In this document: piece after piece, positions 6,401-16,409 of the stretch
Numbering within the stretch: position 1 is the first letter of the stretch
Layout of the letters: each line of letters starts with the position of its first letter
NCBI GenBank assembly: GCA_964611585.1
Contig: CAZTAK010000060.1
Span: 1-16,409 of the forward strand
Reading direction: 5' to 3'
Source: CAZTAK01 sp964611585
GTDB lineage: Bacteria; Pseudomonadota; Alphaproteobacteria; SHVP01
Length of the DNA: 16,409 nt
Program-made: the position numbers and the translations under genes
The notes under the pieces: model-generated
The model's database searches: none
Seen by the model: only the letters and a program-made list of their open reading frames with translations
What the model was told of the DNA's origin: nothing

Positions 6401-7507
6401 GACACCGGCGGGCGCATCACCGAGGCGCTGCTTGACGGATTGACTCCGGGCCAGTGGTGGCAGATCGGCGTCAAGGAAGCCAAGGTCTCGGACGCCATCG
6501 AACGCCTCAGGGGCCAGTACGACCCGGCCATGGCGGCGTTGCAGGCGCGGTTCGAGAACAAGATCGAAAAGCTTCAGCGCGGCGACGAATTGCTGCCTGG
6601 CGTGATGAAGATGGTCAAGGTCTTCGTCGCCGTGAAACGCAAGATCCAGCCGGGCGACAAGATGGCCGGCCGGCACGGCAACAAGGGCGTCATCTCCAAG
6701 ATCGTTCCGATCGAAGACATGCCCTACCTCGAGGACGGAACGCCGGTCGATATCGTACTCAATCCGTTGGGCGTGCCGAGCCGGATGAACGTGGGGCAGA
6801 TTCTCGAAACCCACCTAGGCTGGGCGACGCACGGACTCGGCCGTCAGATTGCCGGCTTGGTGCGCGCGTGCCAGGAAAGCGGCAAGACCGACAGTCTGCG
6901 CAAAACCTTGAAGTCGGTTTACGGCAAGTCCCAGTACGACGGCATGATCGATCCGCTTGACGACGGTGAAATCATCGAACTTGGCGGCAATCTGCGCTCA
7001 GGCGTGCCGATCGCGACGCCGGTATTCGACGGCGCGCACGAACACGACATCGTCGAAATGCTGACCCAGGCCGGGCTCGATACCTCAGGCCAGGTAACGC
7101 TCATCGACGGCCGCAACGGCGAGACTTTCGACCGCAAGGTAACCGTCGGCTACATCTATATGCTCAAACTGCACCACCTGGTGGCCGACAAGATTCACGC
7201 CCGTTCGATTGGCCCCTACAGCCTGGTCACCCAGCAGCCGCTGGGAGGCAAGGCCCAATTCGGCGGCCAGCGGTTCGGCGAAATGGAAGTGTGGGCGTTG
7301 CAGGCCTATGGCGCGGCCTACACGTTGCAGGAAATGCTGACCGTCAAATCGGACGACGTCGCCGGCCGTACCAAAGTCTACGAAGCCATCGTCCAGGGCG
7401 ACGATACCTTCGAGGCCGGTGTGCCGGAATCGTTCAACGTTTTGGTCAAGGAATTGCGCTCGCTGGGGCTCAACATCGAGCTCTCGCAAAGCGGCACGGC
7501 CCAATAG
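3404..7507 (+). CDS. rpoB: DNA-directed RNA polymerase subunit beta
   Basis: The beta subunit forms one pincer of RNA polymerase and part of the active site and rifampicin pocket. The 1367-residue product is full length. Landmarks are the N-terminal F-G-R-I near residues 16-19 and M-P-N-L-I-E-V-Q-K-S-S-Y; the rifampicin cluster at residues 516-542 (S-S-Q-L-S-Q-F-M-D-Q); and G-P-G-G-L-T-R-E-R-A-G followed by P-I-E-T-P-E-G-P-N-I-G. The catalytic lysines K1086 and K1094 lie in K-M-A-G-R-H-G-N-K, and the C-terminal clamp anchor is G-G-K-A-Q-F-G-G-Q-R-F-G-E-M-E. A textbook binding site TAAGGAG (3392-3398) precedes the ATG by 5 bases. In the rifampicin cluster, residue 527 is Thr and 531 is Ala, where E. 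coli has N518 and S522. Asp525, His535 and Ser540 are the drug-sensitive types. Confidence 0.99.
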   Translation: MALSFTDRKRVRKDFGRIASAASMPNLIEVQKSSYDGFLQVGLRDTRRTETGLQRAFKSVFPITDFSETASLEFVKYELEDPKYDTEECQQRDMTYAAPLKVTLRLIVFEVDEDTDARSILDIKEQDVYMGDMPLMTNNGTFIVNGTERVIVSQMHRSPGVFFDHDKGKTHSSGKFLFAARVIPYRGSWLDFEFDAKDILHVRIDRRRKLPATTLLYALGMDDDEILSFFYATADYIFDEKRGWKTAFRPERLRGLKATRDLVNAKTGRVAIEGGTKITGRLLKKLESTTIRELLVPIDEMVGRFAAVDIINESNGEIYVEAGEELTEENIAVLEEAGVKLISTLDIDNITVGPYIRNTLAADKVTDRERALVEIYRVMRPGEPPTEETAGKLFKSLFFDRERYDLSPVGRVKMNARLGFETEDTLGILRKEDILKIVKTLVELKDGRGEIDDIDHLGNRRVRSVGELMENQYRIGLLRMERAIRERMSSVEIDTVMPQDLINAKPAAAAVREFFGSSQLSQFMDQTNPLAEITHKRRLSALGPGGLTRERAGFEVRDVHPTHYGRVCPIETPEGPNIGLINSLATYARINKYGFIESPYRKIENARTVDEVVYLSAMEEGRYTVAQATAELDARGRFTADMVSCRKGGEFVMVRPEDIDYMDVSPKQLVSVAAALIPFLENDDANRALMGSNMQRQAVPLIQTEAPLVGTGMEQVVARDSGVAVVARRTGAVTQVDATRVVVRADEDQDLSAPGVDIYNFLKFQRSNQNTCINQRPLVKVGDRIETGDIIADGPSTDLGELALGRNVLAAFMPWQGYNFEDSILISERIVRDDVFTSIHIEEFEVMARDTKLGQEEITRDIPNVGEEALKSLDEAGIVYVGANVEPGDIMVGKVTPKGESPMTPEEKLLRAIFGEKASDVRDTSLKLPPSVTGTVVEVRVFSRHGLDKDERALAIEREGIKALAKDKDDEKAILDSNTFDHLRQLLLGKTAITGPKGMDTGGRITEALLDGLTPGQWWQIGVKEAKVSDAIERLRGQYDPAMAALQARFENKIEKLQRGDELLPGVMKMVKVFVAVKRKIQPGDKMAGRHGNKGVISKIVPIEDMPYLEDGTPVDIVLNPLGVPSRMNVGQILETHLGWATHGLGRQIAGLVRACQESGKTDSLRKTLKSVYGKSQYDGMIDPLDDGEIIELGGNLRSGVPIATPVFDGAHEHDIVEMLTQAGLDTSGQVTLIDGRNGETFDRKVTVGYIYMLKLHHLVADKIHARSIGPYSLVTQQPLGGKAQFGGQRFGEMEVWALQAYGAAYTLQEMLTVKSDDVAGRTKVYEAIVQGDDTFEAGVPESFNVLVKELRSLGLNIELSQSGTAQ

Positions 7508-7524
7508 TGGCCACTGGATATCGC

Positions 7525-7543
7525 CCCGGCCGGGCCGGCCGGG
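7525..7543 (+). other. GC hairpin between rpoB and rpoC
   Basis: CCCGGCC (7525-7531) pairs perfectly with GGCCGGG (7537-7543) around a 5-base loop, all G-C, in the 73-base gap after rpoB. No T-tract follows. It ends 23 bases before the rpoC binding site and probably does not block it. It could mark a processing or pausing point. Confidence 0.4.
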
Positions 7544-7566
7544 CATTGACGCCGGACACGGCGTTC

Positions 7567-7573
7567 AGGAGGA
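7567..7573 (+). promoter_or_regulatory. Ribosome-binding site that sets the rpoC start
   Basis: AGGAGGA is a near-perfect anti-16S match, 7 bases before the ATG at 7581. The rpoC frame is open back to 7419 inside rpoB, but that 54-codon extension is an out-of-frame reading of rpoB. The binding site and the family-like start at 7581 decide the gene boundary. Confidence 0.85.
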
Positions 7574-7580
7574 AGTGTCA

Positions 7581-11819
<4,239 letters not shown>

Positions 11820-11823
11820 CCCC

Positions 11824-11844
11824 GGCGGGCCGCTCGCGCCCGTC
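11824..11844 (+). terminator. Terminator-like hairpin after rpoC, no T-tract
   Basis: GGCGGGC (11824-11830) pairs with GCCCGTC (11838-11844), 7 bp with one G-U, around a 7-base loop, only 4 bases after the rpoC stop. A T-run is absent, so an intrinsic terminator is not established. It may instead protect the message end or act with Rho. Confidence 0.35.
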
Positions 11845-11887
11845 TGCGCCGACCTCCGGGACGGTTGCCGGCGTTGCGCTCAAGCTC

Positions 11888-11912
11888 CGGTGGCGCGCGC
11901 GGTCCGCCACCG
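11888..11912 (+). terminator. Second terminator-like hairpin after rpoC, no T-tract
   Basis: CGGTGGCG (11888-11895) pairs perfectly with CGCCACCG (11905-11912) around a 9-base loop. It is followed by AATCCGG rather than a T-tract. With the hairpin at 11824 it makes a plausible 3' boundary of the rpoBC message, ahead of the str promoter. Confidence 0.35.
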
Positions 11913-12094
11913 AATCCGGCGCTGGGCAGTTTCGGAGGCGCCGTCGCCGCCGAATACTGCGGTTTTCCGGCCCGAATGGCGGCCCCGGCACCGGGTCCGG
12001 CGGCACCGCCCACCTTGGTTCCGGAGAGAGCCGCGCCGGCCCGCGCTCGGCCCCCGGAGGGGTCCGAAACCGGCACCATTCTGGGCGAATTGGC

Positions 12095-12123
12095 TTGACG
12101 CCCCCGGACGCCAACCCTATGAT
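12095..12123 (+). promoter_or_regulatory. Promoter of the str operon (rpsL-rpsG-fusA-tuf)
   Basis: A -35 box TTGACG (12095-12100) and a -10 box TATGAT (12118-12123) are separated by exactly 17 bases. Each differs from the sigma70-class consensus (TTGACA, TATAAT) at one position. Transcription would start near 12130, leaving about 260 bases of leader before rpsL. It is the strongest promoter-like sequence I noticed in the intergenic regions. It would let the str operon be expressed independently of rpoBC. The start site is predicted, not shown. Confidence 0.8.
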
Positions 12124-12129
12124 CCCGGC

Positions 12130-12391
12130 CACTTTCGGGGCTGGTGGTAGAACTGGCGCCTAGACGCAGGCCCGCAAGCTAGCAAACGACATTGTTGGCC
12201 CCCCTGTGGGGCGCGGAACTCGGCGGAATCCCAGCGTTTTTGGTTGCCGAGGTCTTTGAGAAGTTACGGCCCGCATGGCCGGTCCGGTGGCGGTGGCCCC
12301 GGTCATAGCGACGTGCGGGCCTTGTTGGCGTCCGGCCGCCGGGGTCCGGGGCACCGAAACGACTGAGGCTGGGTAGGAGCAGAACGCACAC
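12130..12391 (+). promoter_or_regulatory. Long structured 5' leader of rpsL
   Basis: The roughly 260 bases between the predicted start and the rpsL ATG contain a series of stem-loops. GCCCC/GGGGC lies at 12198-12212. CTCGGC/GCCGAG lies at 12219-12251, with a T-rich loop. A large element at 12268-12321 has a perfect 8-bp outer stem (12268-12275 GGCCCGCA with 12314-12321 TGCGGGCC) and an inner GGCCGG/CCGGTC stem (12277-12282 with 12299-12304). CCGG/CCGG lies at 12332-12342. The binding site TAGGAG (12374-12379) follows, 12 bases before the ATG. Length and structure suggest RNA-level control, perhaps by S7 or S12. No known leader family is recognised by eye. Confidence 0.5.
12275..12376 (+). CDS. 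Possible 33-residue ORF in the rpsL leader
   Basis: An ATG at 12275, inside the large leader stem-loop, opens 33 codons (starting M-A-G-P-V-A-V-A-P-V). The ORF ends at TAG 12374-12376, and those bases overlap the rpsL Shine-Dalgarno. The upstream GAGAAG (12258-12263) is 11 bases away and weak. The product resembles nothing I know. Chance is a good explanation, but the position of the stop at the rpsL binding site deserves recording. Confidence 0.15.
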   Translation: MAGPVAVAPVIATCGPCWRPAAGVRGTETTEAG

Positions 12392-12763
12392 ATGCCGACG
12401 ATCAACCAACTGATCCGCAAGCCGCGCGTGCGCCCGTTTGAGCGCAACAAGGCGCCGGCGATGGATGCCTGTCCGCAAAAACGCGGCGTGTGCACGCGCG
12501 TCTATACGGTCACGCCCAAGAAGCCCAATTCGGCGCTGCGCAAGGTTGCGCGAGTGCGCCTCACCAACGGCCAGGAAGTCATCAGTTATATCCCGGGTGA
12601 GGGCCATAACCTGCAGGAACATTCCGTGGTTATTATCCGCGGTGGCCGGGTCAAGGATCTGCCGGGCGTGCGCTATCACATCATTCGTGGCGTGCTCGAC
12701 ACACAGGGTGTGGGCGAACGGCGCCAGCGCCGGTCCAAGTACGGCGCCAAACGTCCCAAATAG
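12392..12763 (+). CDS. rpsL: 30S ribosomal protein S12
   Basis: S12 sits at the decoding centre and controls accuracy and streptomycin response. The 123-residue length is standard. Both accuracy loops have the wild-type, streptomycin-sensitive form: T-P-K-K-P-N-S-A-L-R-K with K43, and G-G-R-V-K-D-L-P-G-V-R-Y-H with K88. D89 is the aspartate that RimO methylthiolates in E. coli. The C-terminus is the usual basic R-S-K-Y-G-A-K-R-P-K. It is the first gene after the promoter at 12095, and rpsG follows after 21 bases. Confidence 0.98.
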   Translation: MPTINQLIRKPRVRPFERNKAPAMDACPQKRGVCTRVYTVTPKKPNSALRKVARVRLTNGQEVISYIPGEGHNLQEHSVVIIRGGRVKDLPGVRYHIIRGVLDTQGVGERRQRRSKYGAKRPK

Positions 12764-12784
12764 GTCTGCAGTTTAGGTTTCGTC

Positions 12785-13255
12785 ATGTCCCGCCGTCACG
12801 CCGCCGAAAAACGCGAAGTGAACCCAGACGCCAAGTATGGCGACATGGTTCTGTCCAAGTTCATGAATTCCTTGATGTTGCAGGGCAAGAAGTCGGTCGC
12901 CGAGCGCACCGTCTACGGCGCCTTCGACCGCATCGAAGGAAAAATGCGCCAGGACCCGGTCAAGGTCTTCCACGAGGCGCTTGCCAACGTCAAACCCGAC
13001 GTCGAAGTGCGCTCGCGGCGCGTCGGCGGCGCCACTTATCAGGTGCCGGTCGAGGTCCGCTCCGAGCGCGGCCAGGCGTTGGCGATCCGCTGGATCATTG
13101 CGGCGGCGCGGGCACGGTCTGAAAACACCATGACCGAGCGTCTATCGGGCGAACTGATGGATGCCGCTTCCAAGCGCGGCACCGCCGTCAAGAAGCGTGA
13201 AGACGCCCACCGTATGGCAGAGGCCAACAAGGCCTTCGCTCATTATCGCTGGTAG
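12785..13255 (+). CDS. rpsG: 30S ribosomal protein S7
   Basis: S7 is the primary assembly protein of the 30S head and lines the E site and mRNA exit. The 156-residue protein is full length. It has the basic N-terminal M-S-R-R-H-A-A-E-K-R-E, the K-F-M-N-S-L-M-L-Q-G-K-K segment, the V-R-S-R-R-V-G-G-A-T-Y-Q-V-P-V hairpin (about 75-89) and the C-terminal E-A-N-K-A-F-A-H-Y-R-W. Only 21 bases separate it from rpsL and the binding site is weak (TTTAGG, 12772-12777). Coupled translation from rpsL is therefore likely, and the long intercistronic S7-binding structure of E. coli cannot be present. Confidence 0.98.
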   Translation: MSRRHAAEKREVNPDAKYGDMVLSKFMNSLMLQGKKSVAERTVYGAFDRIEGKMRQDPVKVFHEALANVKPDVEVRSRRVGGATYQVPVEVRSERGQALAIRWIIAAARARSENTMTERLSGELMDAASKRGTAVKKREDAHRMAEANKAFAHYRW

Positions 13256-13285
13256 TCGCCAGTTTCAGTCCGCCCGGTAAATACC

Positions 13286-15358
13286 ATGTCCCGTATCCCC
13301 CTCGATCGGTTCCGCAACATTGGCATCATGGCCCACATTGATGCCGGGAAAACCACGACCACCGAACGAATCCTTTACTACACTGGCCGTTCCCACAAGA
13401 TCGGCGAGGTCCACGATGGCACCGCGGCGATGGACTGGATGGAGCAGGAACAGGAACGCGGCATCACCATAACCTCCGCCGCGACCACCTGCGCCTGGCG
13501 CGATCACCGCATCAACATTATCGACACGCCGGGTCATGTCGATTTTACCATCGAAGTAGAACGCTCGCTTCGCGTTCTCGACGGCGCGGTGGCAGTGTTC
13601 GATTCGGTCGCGGGTGTTGAGCCGCAGTCCGAGACCGTGTGGCGCCAGGCTGACAAATACCGGGTCCCCCGCATCTGCTTCGTCAACAAGATGGACCGGG
13701 TGGGGGCCGATTATTTCCGTTGCATCGACATGATTGCCGACCGGCTCGGGCCCGTCCCACTGGTGACGCAATTGCCGCTCGGTGTCGAGGCCGATTTTAT
13801 CGGCATTGTCGATCTGGTGACGATGAAGGCGATCGTCTGGAAGGAAGAAGCCCTCGGGGCCGAATTCGAGATCCACGATATTCCGGCGGAAGCCGCCGAG
13901 GAGGCCGCCGATTATCGCTCCCGTCTGGTCGAAGCGGCGGTGGTAAACGACGATGCCGCGCTTGAAGCCTACCTCGATGGCACCGAACCCGACGCAGAGA
14001 CGCTCATTCGCTGCATCCGGGCTGGAACCGTCGCCGGGCAGTTCGTGCCAATTCTGACCGGCAGCGCATTCAAGAATAAGGGCGTTCAGTCACTGCTCAA
14101 CGCGATCGTCGATTATCTGCCCTCGCCCAACGACGTTGCCGATGTGCGCGGCATCGATCCCGGCAGCGGCGAAGATGTAACGCGCAGATCGTCGGACAAC
14201 GAACCCTTCGCGGCGCTGGCCTTCAAGATCATGAATGATCCCTTCGTCGGCTCGCTCAGTTTCGTGCGTATCTATTCCGGCATCCTGAAAAGCGGCGAAT
14301 CCGTCCTCAACGCCGGCAAGGACAAGAAAGAGCGCATCGGCCGTATGCTGGAAATGCACGCCAACTCGCGCGAAGACGTGAAAGAGGCGCGCGCCGGCGA
14401 GATTATCGCTCTTGCCGGCCTCAAGACGGTAACGACCGGCGATACCCTGTGCTCGACCAAGGCGCCGGTCATTCTCGAACGGATGGAATTTCCCAACCCG
14501 GTCATCGAGATTGCGGTCGAACCCAAGACCAAGAACGATCAGGAAAAGATGTCGGTGGCGCTCGGCCGGCTTGCCGCCGAAGACCCGTCGTTCCGCGTTT
14601 CCACTGATCAGGAAAGCGGCCAGACCATCATCAAGGGCATGGGCGAGTTGCACCTTGAAATCATCGTCGATCGCATGAAGCGGGAATTCAGCGTCGCCGC
14701 CAATGTCGGCCCGCCCCAGGTGGCCTACCGCGAAACCCTCACCCGCGCCGCGGATATCGACTACATCCACAAGAAACAGACCGGCGGGTCGGGGCAGTTC
14801 GCCCGGGTCAAGTTGCGGTTCGAGCCGACCGCGCCCGGCACCGGCATCGAGTTCGACAACAAGATCGTCGGCGGCGCCGTCCCCAAGGAGTTCATCTCGT
14901 CGGTTGAAAGAGGCATCCGCCGCATCGCCGAAGGCGGCTTGCTGGCAGGATTCCCGTTAATCGATTTCCGCGCCACCCTGATCGACGGCGCTTCGCACGA
15001 TGTCGATTCCTCGGCGCTGGCTTTCGAGATCGCGGCCCGGGCCGCTTTGCGCGAGGTCGCACCCAGAGCCGCCATCAAACTGCTGGAGCCGGTGATGCGG
15101 GTCGAGGCCGTGACGCCGAAAGATTACATGGGCGACGTCATCGGCGATCTTAACAGCCGGCGCGGACAGATCACCGGGTCGGAAACGCGCGGCAACGCGA
15201 CGGTTATTTCGGCAATCGTGCCGCTTGCCAACATGTTCGGTTACGTCAACAGGCTGCGGTCCCTGAGTCAGGGCCGGGCACAGTTCTCGATGCATTTCGA
15301 CCACTACGAACAGGTTCCGCAGGCCGTGTCCGACGAAGTTCGGGCGAAGTTGGCGTAG
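13286..15358 (+). CDS. fusA: Elongation factor G
   Basis: EF-G is the GTPase that drives translocation and, with RRF, ribosome recycling. The 690-residue protein has the GTPase motifs A-H-I-D-A-G-K-T (16-23), R-G-I-T-I-T-S-A-A-T-T, D-T-P-G-H (80-84), N-K-M-D (134-137) and G-S-A-F-K-N-K-G. Domain III is marked by G-M-G-E-L-H-L-E-I. Domain IV has the tip segment S-H-D-V-D-S-S with H571, and domain V contains Y-M-G-D-V-I-G-D-L-N-S-R-R-G-Q-I. This is the canonical translocating type, not a duplicate or tetracycline-protection relative. The 30-base gap after rpsG has no clear Shine-Dalgarno, which again suggests coupling to rpsG. Confidence 0.98.
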   Translation: MSRIPLDRFRNIGIMAHIDAGKTTTTERILYYTGRSHKIGEVHDGTAAMDWMEQEQERGITITSAATTCAWRDHRINIIDTPGHVDFTIEVERSLRVLDGAVAVFDSVAGVEPQSETVWRQADKYRVPRICFVNKMDRVGADYFRCIDMIADRLGPVPLVTQLPLGVEADFIGIVDLVTMKAIVWKEEALGAEFEIHDIPAEAAEEAADYRSRLVEAAVVNDDAALEAYLDGTEPDAETLIRCIRAGTVAGQFVPILTGSAFKNKGVQSLLNAIVDYLPSPNDVADVRGIDPGSGEDVTRRSSDNEPFAALAFKIMNDPFVGSLSFVRIYSGILKSGESVLNAGKDKKERIGRMLEMHANSREDVKEARAGEIIALAGLKTVTTGDTLCSTKAPVILERMEFPNPVIEIAVEPKTKNDQEKMSVALGRLAAEDPSFRVSTDQESGQTIIKGMGELHLEIIVDRMKREFSVAANVGPPQVAYRETLTRAADIDYIHKKQTGGSGQFARVKLRFEPTAPGTGIEFDNKIVGGAVPKEFISSVERGIRRIAEGGLLAGFPLIDFRATLIDGASHDVDSSALAFEIAARAALREVAPRAAIKLLEPVMRVEAVTPKDYMGDVIGDLNSRRGQITGSETRGNATVISAIVPLANMFGYVNRLRSLSQGRAQFSMHFDHYEQVPQAVSDEVRAKLA

Positions 15359-15396
15359 CGGAACCCTGGACAGGACAAATTCGCGGAGACGGATCG

Positions 15397-16409
<1,013 letters not shown>

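Larger units (their letters stand above)
11820..12094 (+). other. Non-coding stretch between rpoC and the str promoter
   Basis: This 275-base GC-rich gap holds the two hairpins described separately and a third near the promoter: a 6-bp stem at 12049-12054/12059-12064 with a CGGA loop. ORFs on both strands here are Pro/Ala/Arg-rich readings of GC-rich DNA without good start sites, so I call no gene. CCGG-containing words recur often (for example ACCGG, TCCGG), without a clear repeat unit. Confidence 0.5.

Noticed and set aside
7419..7580. 54-codon N-terminal extension of rpoC
   Set aside because: It is an out-of-frame reading of the rpoB end. A near-perfect Shine-Dalgarno at 7567 and the conserved beta' start place the gene at 7581.

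Overview
The window is an ordinary but complete stretch of the bacterial transcription/translation core, all on the + strand: tRNA-Trp (3' part) - secE - nusG - rplK - rplA - rplJ - rplL - rpoB - rpoC - rpsL - rpsG - fusA - tuf (5' part). The DNA is GC-rich. The gene order with tRNA-Trp directly before secE, the 65-residue SecE, the sequence character of the RNA polymerase subunits and the L10 leader all suggest an alphaproteobacterium, perhaps near Rhodospirillales. That assignment comes from reading the proteins, not from a database search. I found no mobile element, CRISPR array, defence gene or unknown protein family.

Layout. Positions 1-822 hold the tRNA-Trp tail, the translocon subunit SecE and the elongation/antitermination factor NusG. 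Positions 823-3289 encode the 50S proteins L11, L1, L10 and L7/L12, with two regulatory gaps: a 106-base rplK leader holding a possible 28-codon upstream ORF, and a 298-base rplJ leader with a clear kink-turn type L10 autoregulatory element. Positions 3404-11819 encode the beta and beta' subunits of RNA polymerase, preceded by a strong hairpin in the rplL-rpoB gap. Positions 11820-12391 are a 572-base non-coding stretch. Its first half carries terminator-like hairpins without T-tracts. A near-consensus sigma70-type promoter (TTGACG, 17 bases, TATGAT) lies at 12095-12123, and a roughly 260-base structured 5' leader of rpsL follows. Positions 12392-16409 are the str operon: S12, S7, EF-G and EF-Tu, the last cut by the window end.

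Together these genes make the L1 and L7/L12 stalks of the large subunit, the decoding-centre protein S12, the S7 head protein, the two elongation GTPases that act at the stalk, the catalytic subunits of RNA polymerase, and the NusG factor that travels with it. Control appears to rest on RNA structure in the leaders (L10 leader; probable rplK leader; candidate rpsL leader) plus a dedicated promoter that separates the str operon from rpoBC.

The points most worth a second look are the long structured rpsL leader, the overlapping upstream ORF before rplK, the UACG-capped hairpin before rpoB, and the abrupt change of codon preference at tuf. None amounts to a clearly new biological system.
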